Source: Gammaproteobacteria bacterium
Lineage (GTDB): Bacteria; Pseudomonadota; Gammaproteobacteria; Thiohalorhabdales; Thiohalorhabdaceae
Reading direction: 5' to 3'
Length of the DNA: 17,285 nt
NCBI GenBank assembly: GCA_018609925.1
Contig: JAHEOG010000175.1
Coordinates: 1-17,285 of the forward strand
Under the pieces are notes generated by a model that made no database searches, was not told where the DNA came from, and saw only the letters and a program-made list of their open reading frames with translations. The stretch's first letter is position 1. Each line of letters starts with the position of its first letter. This document shows positions 1 to 7,031 of the stretch, piece by piece. The position numbers were made by a program, and so were the translations under genes.

Positions 1-624
1 ACGCAGGGGGAGGGCACGGTCGCCTCCTGCGTGGTGTTCGACGCCGAAGGGCCACGCAAGTCCGACTACCGCCGGTACAACATCCGGGAGGTGGGCGCCG
101 GGGACGACTACGGCGCCATGGAGGAGGCCCTTACCCGGCGCTATGGGCGTCTCAAGCGGGAGGAGGCCCCTTTCCCGGATCTGGTGATCGTGGACGGCGG
201 CCAAGGCCAGCTCCACGTGGCCGAGCGGGTTTTCGAGGAGCTGCAGATCACCGGAGTGCCCCTGCTGGCCATCGCCAAAGGCCCCGAGCGCCGTCCCGGA
301 GACGAGGAGCTCTGGCTTTCGGGGGAGGATGGGCCCCTGCGCCTGGATGAGCACTCGCCGGCGCTGCACCTGTTGCAGCAGATCCGGGACGAGGCCCACC
401 GCTTCGCCGTTTCCGGGCACCGTACCCGACGGGCCAAGGGCCGGCGCGAGTCCTCCCTGGACACCATCCCGGGGATCGGGGGCAAGCGCAAGAAGGCCCT
501 ACTGCACTATTTCGGGGGATTGAAGGGGATCCGCAGCGCGGGCGTGGAAGATCTGGCCAAGGTGGAAGGCATCAGCCGGGGCCTGGCCGAGCGGATCTAC
601 AGCGCTTTCCACTCCGGGGGTTAG
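1..624 (+). CDS. uvrC: UvrC, excinuclease ABC subunit C (3' part)
   Basis: This is the C-terminal part of UvrC, the nuclease of the UvrABC nucleotide-excision-repair complex, which incises DNA on both sides of a lesion. The reading frame is open from base 1, where it encodes TQGEGTVASCVVFD, a typical internal UvrC segment. The GTG at 31 is therefore not the true start; the gene begins upstream of the window. The RNase H-like endonuclease domain shows VDGGQGQL (about 184-207), which carries a metal-binding aspartate. The C-terminus has the helix-hairpin-helix DNA-binding pair (IPGIGGKRKKALL, then VEGISRGLAERI). The stop is a TAG at 622-624, and pgsA starts 2 nt later, so the two genes are likely co-transcribed as in many gammaproteobacteria. 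Confidence 0.96.
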   Translation, partial: TQGEGTVASCVVFDAEGPRKSDYRRYNIREVGAGDDYGAMEEALTRRYGRLKREEAPFPDLVIVDGGQGQLHVAERVFEELQITGVPLLAIAKGPERRPGDEELWLSGEDGPLRLDEHSPALHLLQQIRDEAHRFAVSGHRTRRAKGRRESSLDTIPGIGGKRKKALLHYFGGLKGIRSAGVEDLAKVEGISRGLAERIYSAFHSGG

Positions 625-626
625 GT

Positions 627-1199
627 GTGACCTGGAACGTCCCGAACATCCTCACCCTGATCCGTCTCGGGGCGATCCCGCTCCTGATGGGGCTATTCTG
701 GCTCCCGGGGTGGATCGGCTACATCAGCGCCACCACGGTGTTCGTGGTGGCGGCGGTCACGGATTGGGTGGACGGATACTGGGCCCGGCGCTACCACCAG
801 ACCAGCGCCTTCGGGGCCTTTTTGGACCCGGTCGCGGACAAGCTCATGGTGGCCACGGCCCTGGTGCTGCTTACCGCGGACGAGCGCGCCCCCGCTATCC
901 TGACGGTGATCATCATCGGCCGGGAAATCACCATCTCGGCCCTGCGCGAGTGGATGGCCGAGCTGGGCGAGCGGGCGGCCGTTGCGGTCTCCTGGATGGG
1001 CAAGGTCAAGACCGGGCTGCAGATGGGGGCCATCGTGCTGCTCCTGCTGCACGGCCCGGTCTATGGCCTGGATGCCCATTTCTGGGGTGTGGTCCTGCTG
1101 AGCATCGCGGCCGTGCTAACCCTGTGGTCCATGGTGGTCTACCTCAGGGCGGCCCTGCCGCTGGTTTTCCGGACGGAGTCGACGACCGGCGAGTCCTGA
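627..1199 (+). CDS. pgsA: CDP-diacylglycerol-glycerol-3-phosphate phosphatidyltransferase
   Basis: This integral inner-membrane enzyme makes phosphatidylglycerol phosphate from CDP-diacylglycerol and glycerol 3-phosphate, the committed step to phosphatidylglycerol and cardiolipin. The protein of 190 residues has the full CDP-alcohol phosphatidyltransferase signature D-x2-D-G-x2-A-R-x8-G-x3-D-x3-D: D46, D49, G50, A53, R54, G63, D67, D71. Several hydrophobic helices follow, and the length is normal for PgsA. The start is a GTG only 2 nt after the uvrC stop; the alternative GTG at 625 runs straight into TGA. A G-rich stretch at 616-620 may serve as ribosome binding site. The uvrC-pgsA-tRNA order supports the assignment. 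Confidence 0.95.
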   Translation: MTWNVPNILTLIRLGAIPLLMGLFWLPGWIGYISATTVFVVAAVTDWVDGYWARRYHQTSAFGAFLDPVADKLMVATALVLLTADERAPAILTVIIIGREITISALREWMAELGERAAVAVSWMGKVKTGLQMGAIVLLLLHGPVYGLDAHFWGVVLLSIAAVLTLWSMVVYLRAALPLVFRTESTTGES

Positions 1200-1275
1200 G
1201 CGACCGTTCTTGACAGCCCGGGGGCGGTTTGGGAAGGTGAGCGGCTTCCCGGAAAAACCCCGCCATTGGGGAGGT

Positions 1276-1281
1276 TATAGA
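1276..1281 (+). promoter_or_regulatory. Possible -10 element before tRNA-Cys
   Basis: TATAGA lies 27 bases before the mature tRNA 5' end, followed by a GC-rich stretch of the kind common in stable-RNA promoters. No good -35 hexamer is seen at 16-18 bp spacing (AAAAAC is the nearest). A TTGACA occurs at 1210-1215 but is too far from this element and has no -10 partner of its own. The tRNA could also be read through from pgsA. Confidence 0.3.
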
Positions 1282-1307
1282 TTCGCTCCGGGTCCTCGCT
1301 CTTTTCG

Positions 1308-1382
1308 GGCTGGGTGGCAGAATGGCCATGCGACGGACTGCAAATCCGTTCTACGCGGGTTCGATTCCCGCCCCAGCCTCCA
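1308..1382 (+). tRNA. tRNA-Cys (GCA), CCA encoded
   Basis: A complete cloverleaf can be folded by eye. The acceptor stem GGCTGGG (1308-1314) pairs with CCCAGCC (1372-1378). The discriminator base is T (1379), characteristic of tRNA-Cys, followed by an encoded CCA (1380-1382). The anticodon arm is ACGGA-CTGCAAA-TCCGT with anticodon GCA at 1340-1342. The T arm GCGGG-TTCGATT-CCCGC occupies 1355-1371. It is a single tRNA, unlike the three-tRNA cluster that follows pgsA in E. coli. It marks the boundary between conserved housekeeping genes and the pigment cluster. Confidence 0.96.
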
Positions 1383-1443
1383 GATTTTGAAAGGTTTTTG
1401 AGTAGAGCTCCCAGCCCCTGTCGCCCTTGGTCCCGTTTTTGAC

Positions 1444-1473
1444 CCCTTTCCCCTTCCTTCGATCCGGAAAGGG
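1444..1473. repeat. Inverted repeat between tRNA-Cys and the methyltransferase
   Basis: CCCTTTCC (1444-1451) and GGAAAGGG (1466-1473) form a perfect 8-bp stem with a 14-nt loop. It sits between the convergent tRNA-Cys and methyltransferase genes, where a terminator would be expected. Neither strand has a T tract right after the stem, so it is not a textbook intrinsic terminator. Nothing else was recognised in 1383-1480. Confidence 0.3.
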
Positions 1474-1480
1474 CGCCGAG

Positions 1481-2263
1481 CTAGGAAGGGCCCTCCCCGT
1501 CGAGCGTCTTTGTCCCGGAATACTCGCTGAAGATCCCGAAAGCGACGTGGCGGCCCACCTGCTCGAATCCGGCCGCTCTTAGCGCGCCTTCGATGGCCTC
1601 CGGGGGAACGCAGTTCTCGATGGTGTCCCAGTAGTAATTCATGAGCAGCTGGGGCTCCTTGGAGCGGCTGATCAGTCGGGCGATGACCGGGATCAGGCGG
1701 CGCATGTAGAGCCTCAGGGCCGCATGGCCCAGCCGGCTTCGGGGTGGAGTGACTTCCAGCAGGAGGAGCCGGCCCCCGGGGGTCAGGCAGCGGGCGTACT
1801 CGCGGAAGGTGGTCTCCAGATCCGCCACATGGCGCAAGGCATAGCCCATGGTGAGCATGTCGAAGCGCTCGTCGGGGAAGGGTAGCTGTTCCGCCTGCGC
1901 GGCCACGCCGTGGGCCACTCCGCGATTCCTTGCCTGCTCCAGCATGCCCCTGCTGGGATCCAGAGCCACCGCTTCCCCCTCGGGCCCGACTTGATCCTGG
2001 GCGGATCGGGCGATCACTCCGGTACCGGCCCCGACATCAAGCAAACGGTGTCCTGGCCTTAGCCCATGACGGTGCAGCGCCCCTGCGCGATACCAGCGCC
2101 CCGTCCCCAAGGACATCACGTCGGTAATCCGGTCGTAGTGGGCGGCAGCGGCGTCGAACATGTGCACCACCCACCGTTGGCGCTTCTCGGCCCTCCCGTA
2201 GTACTCCGGGATCGCCCGATGGGGTCGCAGGCCACGGGCCTCCTCCGGCTCCCTAGAAGGCAT
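1481..2263 (-). CDS. UbiE/COQ5-like SAM-dependent methyltransferase
   Basis: This is a class I SAM-dependent methyltransferase of 260 residues related to UbiE/MenG. The N-terminal FDAAAAHYDRITDVMSLG block (36-53) matches the UbiE opening. Motif I is LLDVGAGTG (74-82), the acidic SAM-ribose region is LDPS (101-104), GYALRHV (140-146) resembles the UbiE GLRNV segment, and LTPGGRLLLLE (160-170) is the post-motif region. About 35 extra residues precede the core. It starts with ATG and overlaps the chorismatase stop by 11 nt, so the two are translationally linked. The location argues for a pigment-tailoring role, perhaps methylating the aryl head group or its carboxylate, rather than quinone synthesis. 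That role is inferred from context; a true ubiquinone/menaquinone enzyme is less likely but not excluded. Confidence 0.85.
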   Translation of the reverse strand: MPSREPEEARGLRPHRAIPEYYGRAEKRQRWVVHMFDAAAAHYDRITDVMSLGTGRWYRAGALHRHGLRPGHRLLDVGAGTGVIARSAQDQVGPEGEAVALDPSRGMLEQARNRGVAHGVAAQAEQLPFPDERFDMLTMGYALRHVADLETTFREYARCLTPGGRLLLLEVTPPRSRLGHAALRLYMRRLIPVIARLISRSKEPQLLMNYYWDTIENCVPPEAIEGALRAAGFEQVGRHVAFGIFSEYSGTKTLDGEGPS

Positions 2264-3257
2264 GGAAGGCCTCGATCTCCACCACTAGGTCCTTCCGGCA
2301 AAGATCCGCTTGCAGGCCGGCGAGGGAGGCTTCGGGCCAGACGGCTTGCAAGCGGGCGGCAATGGCCTCCCAAAAAGCCCCGTGGCGCACATAGACCCGA
2401 AGCATGCTGTTGCGGCCGAAGGCCGGCGAGCTGGCCTTTCCCAGCTTCCTTCCCGCCTCGCTCACCAGGGCCTCAAGGTTCTGGATGGTCTCTTCCAGTT
2501 GGGGCAGGGTTTGACCCGGGTGGATGGTACGGTGGCCCACGATGCTGGCGGTACCCGAAATCAACAGGCCGTGGCGCTCCGCTCCCAGGCCCACGGCCAT
2601 GGCCCGGGCGAAAGAGGGGCTGCGTAGCCCGTAGTTTCGGGGATAGTGATAGGCCGCAACCTGGCGGGGGTTTTCCACCGGCATCCCGGGGGTGGTTCCG
2701 GCCAGCAAATGGATCAGGAGGCGGTCCCCTTGAGTGCCTACGGCCGTTCCGGCACACAGATCCGAGGTCCGAATCCCCCGATTTTCGAGCCCTATACTGC
2801 GCCCAAGGCAGAAGCGGCGGTAGCGCTCCGAATCCCCTTGGCCCCGATTGATCCCGGGAAAGAAGTTCCAGGTACGCAACAGACACGGATACCCAAGATC
2901 CCGCGTCCAATCCACCAGGCGGCGATAGCCCTCTCGTGACACCGGGGCGGGGTCCGAACGGGAGCCGCAGGGCAGGGCGAGGCTGGTCAGCAGGAGGCTA
3001 TCGGTGGCCGCCCAGGAGAGGCTGTCTTCGCGCCCCCGTACCACCTCCCCCTCCGCCTGCCAGTATTCGGCGGCTCGGTCTCCGCCAAGGTAATGGAGAT
3101 CGCTCGCGAGGTCCTCCTGCTGGACGGGCCTGTTGGGCAGGAAGCAAAACCTTCCCAGCAATCCGTTATAGGACGAGGTCCCTTCGGGTCCGGAGTGAAC
3201 GGAAAGGGGGACCCGTACCGGTAGGTCAGGATCCCGGCCTCGGGCCTGCAGCGTCAC
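2253..3257 (-). CDS. Chorismatase, XanB2/FkbO/Hyg5 family
   Basis: This protein of 334 residues belongs to the chorismatase family (often labelled pteridine-dependent dioxygenase-like). Members hydrolyse chorismate to pyruvate plus 3-/4-hydroxybenzoate (XanB2, Hyg5) or a dihydroxycyclohexadiene acid (FkbO). Family blocks are clear: RTWNFFPGIN (128-137), RYRRFCLGR (145-153), ENPRQVAAYHYPRNYG (195-210) with PSFARA (214-219), ISGTASIVGH (233-242), and the C-terminal CRKDLVVEIEA (320-330) with conserved acidic residues. Next to an aryl AMP-ligase and halogenase it most likely supplies the hydroxybenzoate starter, as XanB2 does for xanthomonadin. The product isomer cannot be told by eye. The start is a GTG preceded by a near-perfect ribosome binding site, GGGAGGTGA, which settles the start. 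Confidence 0.9.
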   Translation of the reverse strand: MTLQARGRDPDLPVRVPLSVHSGPEGTSSYNGLLGRFCFLPNRPVQQEDLASDLHYLGGDRAAEYWQAEGEVVRGREDSLSWAATDSLLLTSLALPCGSRSDPAPVSREGYRRLVDWTRDLGYPCLLRTWNFFPGINRGQGDSERYRRFCLGRSIGLENRGIRTSDLCAGTAVGTQGDRLLIHLLAGTTPGMPVENPRQVAAYHYPRNYGLRSPSFARAMAVGLGAERHGLLISGTASIVGHRTIHPGQTLPQLEETIQNLEALVSEAGRKLGKASSPAFGRNSMLRVYVRHGAFWEAIAARLQAVWPEASLAGLQADLCRKDLVVEIEAFHAF

Positions 3258-3393
3258 GGGTCACCTCCCTTCTTACCGCCAATCCGTTGCCGGATCCCTT
3301 CCCCCGTCCTACAAAGGGGGCCAGCAAGGGGCAATCGCCCCGGAGCCACGGGGCCATCCCATTGGCCAACATAGCCGTCGGGCACTACGATGG

Positions 3394-3410
3394 AGCCTCC
3401 CGCGGAGGCT
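3394..3410. repeat. Short inverted repeat in the divergent intergenic region
   Basis: The 316-bp region 3258-3573 separates the divergently transcribed chorismatase and AMP-ligase and should contain promoters for both. AGCCTCC (3394-3400) and GGAGGCT (3404-3410) form a 7-bp inverted repeat around CGC, either a possible operator or a small hairpin. I saw no convincing -35/-10 pair on either strand and no gene in this region. Confidence 0.3.
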
Positions 3411-3573
3411 GGCAACCCAACTTGGCGCAACGGGATTGGGTCCGGAACGGGCCATTCCCTAGCTGGCCCGAGGTTTCCCGAAGATCCCCCCAGGCCGCGC
3501 TCCTACGCGACCTGCCGGGCCCTGTGCGGGCGTGGCGCGGTCGCAACGGTGACAATCGGATACCCCTAAGCCC

Positions 3574-4896
3574 TTGAGTCGACTGCCTCTGACCCATAAG
3601 GGAGCCCAGGAGGTCTTGGCCTACCGGAATGGCCAGGGCGTCACTGTGGGCCAATTCCTGGCTGAGGTCCGGGAGCTAGCCGAGCGCCTGCCTCCGGGCG
3701 ACGTTATCAATTTGTGCCGGGATCGCTACCGATTTACCCGGGCCTTTGCGGCCACCCTCGTGGCCGGGCGAACCAATCTCCTTCCTCCCAACCGCCTCGC
3801 TCCCACCATCGAGGACATCCGGGCCCGCTATCCCCATGCCTACGTGCTTACGGACGACGCCCAGGACCTGGGGCGGCTGAGCGGAGCCTCGAGGGTACCC
3901 AGCCCGCAAGGCCGAGGGGAGGGCCCCGCCGTTCCGGAGATCGATGGGGAGCACCCGGCGGCCATCGTCTTCACCTCCGGGAGCACGGGGCAGGCCAAGT
4001 CGATCGAGAAGCCTTGGCGAACCTTTTACGAGAGCACCCTAATCAATGCCGCCCAAATGGGTCTGGCCGAAGGCCCTGCCACCCAGGTGGTTGCCACCGT
4101 GCCCCCGCAGCACATGTACGGCCTGGAAACCTCCGTGCTCTTGCCGTTGCTGGGCGGGGTGGCAACCAGCAGCGCCCAGCCCTTCATGCCCACGGAGATC
4201 GCGGCGGCCTTGGAATCGGTTCCCCGGCCCCGAGTCCTGGTTAGCGTCCCGCCCTACCTGCGGGCCCTGGCCGATCCCGACCTGGAGCTGCCCGCCTTGG
4301 ACGCCGTGTGGTCGGCAACCGCCCCTCTGGATCCCGCGATCGCCTCCGGCATCGAGACCCGGTATGGCACTCGGGTGTATGAGATCTACGGCTGCTCGGA
4401 GGTGGGCAGTATGGCCCGGCGTCGGCCTTCCCAGGAGGAGGCCTGGACCCCATTCCCCGGGTTCGAGCTGACCCGGGAAGGAGGCCAGGTATGGGCCGGT
4501 GCCCGCCACCTTCCCCGGGGCTACCCCCTGCAGGATCAATTGGAGCTGCTGGGGTCCGGGGCTTTCCGGATCACCGGCCGGTCCGAGGACCTGGTGAACA
4601 TCGGTGGCAAACGGACCTCCCTGGCCCAGCTCAATCAGGCCCTGCTGCGGATCCCGGGTGTCGAGGACGGCGTTGTCTTCGTGCCTTCGGTTCAGGGCTC
4701 GGGAAGGCCGGAGCGCCTTGCCGCCCTGGTGGTCGCCCCCCAGCTCGAAGCCGAAGCGATCCGACGAGGCCTGCGCGCCTACGTGGACGAGGTCTTCCTG
4801 CCGCGCCCCATCCGGTTTGTCGCCGAGCTACCTCGCACCGGCGCCGGCAAGCTGCCCCATCAGGCGGTCCTCGCCCTGTACGAGCAGACCAATTAG
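3574..4896 (+). CDS. Arylpolyene-type AMP-dependent ligase (adenylation enzyme)
   Basis: This is an ANL-superfamily adenylating enzyme of 440 residues, similar to ApeH and the xanthomonadin AMP-ligase, likely to activate hydroxybenzoate with ATP and load it on the ACP. Motifs: P-loop TSGSTGQAK (134-142), YGCSE (272-276), hinge GRSEDLVNIGGK (335-346), and PRTGAGK (420-426) with the catalytic lysine K426. It is the only plus-strand gene in the core cluster and converges on the halogenase. No ATG is available: the frame opens after TGA 3550-3552 and the first usable codon is TTG 3574. TTG 3616, just after AGGAGG, and GTG 3646 are alternatives, but homology-like sequence (VLAYRNGQGVTVGQFL) begins near residue 14, which favours an early start. 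A Pro/Gly-rich insert (RVPSPQGRGEG, 107-117) precedes the P-loop. Confidence 0.9.
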   Translation: MSRLPLTHKGAQEVLAYRNGQGVTVGQFLAEVRELAERLPPGDVINLCRDRYRFTRAFAATLVAGRTNLLPPNRLAPTIEDIRARYPHAYVLTDDAQDLGRLSGASRVPSPQGRGEGPAVPEIDGEHPAAIVFTSGSTGQAKSIEKPWRTFYESTLINAAQMGLAEGPATQVVATVPPQHMYGLETSVLLPLLGGVATSSAQPFMPTEIAAALESVPRPRVLVSVPPYLRALADPDLELPALDAVWSATAPLDPAIASGIETRYGTRVYEIYGCSEVGSMARRRPSQEEAWTPFPGFELTREGGQVWAGARHLPRGYPLQDQLELLGSGAFRITGRSEDLVNIGGKRTSLAQLNQALLRIPGVEDGVVFVPSVQGSGRPERLAALVVAPQLEAEAIRRGLRAYVDEVFLPRPIRFVAELPRTGAGKLPHQAVLALYEQTN

Positions 4897-4929
4897 GAAG
4901 CCAATCCGTCGCCGGCTCGCGGCCGGGGA

Positions 4930-6228
4930 CTAGGAGCGGGGGGCACGACGGTACCGCATGGCAGTGACGTAATACACGCCCTTGAACAGGAGCAGGGGCA
5001 GCCTGATTCCCCGGGGATAGAAGAAATCGCCTCCGAGGAGGGAGATGACCGCCGCCTTCATCCGGAACAGGTTGCTCCGGTCCCGGGCCACTTCACCGGC
5101 CCCGGGTAGGGAGAACAGCTCTCGCATGGCCGGCGTGTGGAACCGATAAACGAACCAGGCCAGACGCCCGATGGCGCGGTCCATCTGGCGCTGATGCCGC
5201 CTGAGGTAGAGCCATCCCCGCCGCGGCCGGCGCAGGGCCTGGTCCACGGTCTCCGCGCCCAGCTCCCCACCCCGCATGGCGAGCAGCACCCCGCTGGAGA
5301 ACACCGGATCCAGGAAGGTATAGGCATCCCCCACCATGAGGAACCGGTGGCCGTAGCTTTTGCGGGAGCGGTAGGAGTAGCTCCCGGTCGCGTGGATCTC
5401 CCCGATCCGATGGGCGCCGGTGAGCCGATCGCGGGCCTCGGGGCAGCGCTCGATGGTTTCTCGAAAGAAGTCCGCCAGGGAGCCCCTCCGGCTCCGGAGA
5501 TAATCCATCCCGCAGACCGCCCCCACGCTCATGACTCCCCCGGGAAGCGGGATCAGCCATAGCCAGCCCTGCTCGAACCAGTAGACGCTGATATTGCCTT
5601 CATCGGGCCCTTGCCGGCGCTGACCATCCTGGAAATGGGCGTAAATGGCCGCCATGTCGTTTCGCGGATTCTTCCATTTCCAACGGAGGCGCCGGCCCAG
5701 GAAGGAGTCCCGCCCCGAGGCGTCCACCAAGAAGGAACAGCGCCAGAGCTGGCGGTCTCCCTCTTCCCCTCGCACCTGCAGCTCGTGGGTACCGGCCCTG
5801 TCCAGTTCGATCCCGTCCACAGTGGCTGGCTGGTGGACCGTCACCCCCTTGTGCCGGGCATTGTCCAGGAGCAAGCGGTCAAACCCGTCGCGGGGTACCT
5901 GGAAGGCGTAAGGGGAGATGGGCTTCAGGGCCTCGGAGAAATAGAACGTCCGGGTGCTTCGGTTGGGAATGTGGGGGATGAACTCGGCGCCTCGTTTGGG
6001 GACCCCGATCCGCCGGATGCCGTCGAGGACCCCGAGGCGGGCAAAGATGGCGAGGTTGCGGGGTAGGAGGGATTCACCAATGTGGAAGCGGGGGAATGCG
6101 TCTTTCTCGAAGAGCGTCACCCGCCACCCCTTCTCGGCCAAAAGGGAGCTGACCGTTGCGCCTCCAGGGCCGCCCCCGATGACCGCCACGTCGGTGAAGC
6201 AATTCGGGTCCGAGGCCGTCTGGGTCAT
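4930..6228 (-). CDS. Flavin-dependent halogenase, arylpolyene-associated
   Basis: This FAD-binding enzyme of 432 residues probably chlorinates or brominates the aryl head of the polyene, like the halogenase in the xanthomonadin cluster. The dinucleotide-binding GGGPGG lies at 18-23, GESLLP at 51-56, and the halogenase signature WLWLIP (pattern WxWxIP) at 222-227. GDAYTFLDPVFSSG at 300-313 is the second FAD-contact region. K78 in VPKRGAEF lies where the catalytic lysine of PltA-type halogenases is expected; this placement is by eye. The chosen start is ATG 6226-6228, which puts GGGPGG about 17 residues from the N-terminus. A GTG at 6328-6330 would add 34 low-complexity residues overlapping the preceding glycosyltransferase gene. 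Substrate and halide are not determinable. A non-halogenating FAD monooxygenase is the alternative, but the WxWxIP motif argues against it. Confidence 0.85.
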   Translation of the reverse strand: MTQTASDPNCFTDVAVIGGGPGGATVSSLLAEKGWRVTLFEKDAFPRFHIGESLLPRNLAIFARLGVLDGIRRIGVPKRGAEFIPHIPNRSTRTFYFSEALKPISPYAFQVPRDGFDRLLLDNARHKGVTVHQPATVDGIELDRAGTHELQVRGEEGDRQLWRCSFLVDASGRDSFLGRRLRWKWKNPRNDMAAIYAHFQDGQRRQGPDEGNISVYWFEQGWLWLIPLPGGVMSVGAVCGMDYLRSRRGSLADFFRETIERCPEARDRLTGAHRIGEIHATGSYSYRSRKSYGHRFLMVGDAYTFLDPVFSSGVLLAMRGGELGAETVDQALRRPRRGWLYLRRHQRQMDRAIGRLAWFVYRFHTPAMRELFSLPGAGEVARDRSNLFRMKAAVISLLGGDFFYPRGIRLPLLLFKGVYYVTAMRYRRAPRS

Positions 6229-6290
6229 AGAAGGCAAGACCCGGGAAGGAGAGGTAGGGGGGAAGGGGCCATTGCGGTAGGGCCCGGTGG

Positions 6291-7031
6291 CTAACGCGCC
6301 GGCCAACGGGGGGCATCGGGCCTTCCCCACCGGGGGCGCAAGAAGATGCTTGCCGCGACCATGGTCCCGATTCGAAGCGTGTCAAACAGCGGCCGGTAGT
6401 GGCTGGGCCGGGCCGTTTCGGGATAGATGGCGGGGATGGCCGTATTGACCACCCTGAACCCCCGCCTGGCGCTTTCCACCAAGAGGCGACCTTCCAGCTC
6501 GAAGCCGTCCCCGGGGACGGCCTCTATGGGGAGCTGGCGCAGCAGGGCCGCGCTGTACAGCCGGAATCCGGTTTGGCAATCCTTGATGGATATCCCCGCC
6601 GCCATCCGCCCGATCCAGAAATCGGCAAAGGCGTTTCCCACGCGGCGGGTACGGGGCATCCTGTCCCGATCGTCGAGACGGGCCCCCAGGACCAGATGGC
6701 TGGAGCCCGCCTGGAAAGCCTGTACGAGGCGGGGTATGGCCTCGGGGGGGTGCTGGGCATCCGCATCCAGGGTGATTACCGCCTCCGGCTCGTCCGCCGA
6801 AAGGGCCGCCCCCAGGCCCTCCCGCAGGCTGACCCCTTTCCCCCGGTTTCCCGGGTGGTGGAGCATCCGGCACGGTAGCTCCCCGGCCACCCGGCGCGTC
6901 CCATCCGTGGAGCCGTCGTCCACGACCCAGACCTTGTCGGTATAGGCCAGCACCTCCTGGACCACCTGGCCCAAGGTAGCTTCCTCATTGAAGGCGGGAA
7001 TCACCACGGCGATCCCGGAAAACCGAGGCAT
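6291..7031 (-). CDS. Family 2 glycosyltransferase
   Basis: This is a GT-A-fold glycosyltransferase of family GT2, dolichol-phosphate-mannose-synthase-like, with 246 residues. It has VVIPAFNEE (9-17), VVDDGSTDGT (36-45), NRGKG (62-66) and the metal-binding DxD in LDADAQH (88-94), then a QTGFRLYS segment typical of this subfamily. No multi-helix membrane domain is evident, so it is probably cytoplasmic or peripheral. ATG overlaps the end of the reductase gene as TAATG, showing tight coupling. GT2 enzymes recur in arylpolyene clusters and are thought to add a sugar to the polyene or its lipid anchor. The donor and acceptor here are unknown. Confidence 0.88.
   Translation of the reverse strand: MPRFSGIAVVIPAFNEEATLGQVVQEVLAYTDKVWVVDDGSTDGTRRVAGELPCRMLHHPGNRGKGVSLREGLGAALSADEPEAVITLDADAQHPPEAIPRLVQAFQAGSSHLVLGARLDDRDRMPRTRRVGNAFADFWIGRMAAGISIKDCQTGFRLYSAALLRQLPIEAVPGDGFELEGRLLVESARRGFRVVNTAIPAIYPETARPSHYRPLFDTLRIGTMVAASIFLRPRWGRPDAPRWPAR

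Noticed and set aside
1210..1232. TTGACA at 1210-1215 as a -35 for tRNA-Cys
   Set aside because: No -10-like hexamer lies 16-18 bp downstream; the surrounding sequence is G-rich.
2066..2851. Plus-strand open frame of 261 codons over the methyltransferase and chorismatase
   Set aside because: It is rich in Arg, Pro and Gly with no recognisable motif and lies antisense to two well-supported genes.
4897..4929. CCGGC/GCCGG hairpin as a bidirectional terminator between AMP-ligase and halogenase
   Set aside because: The stem is only 5 bp and no T tract follows on either strand.
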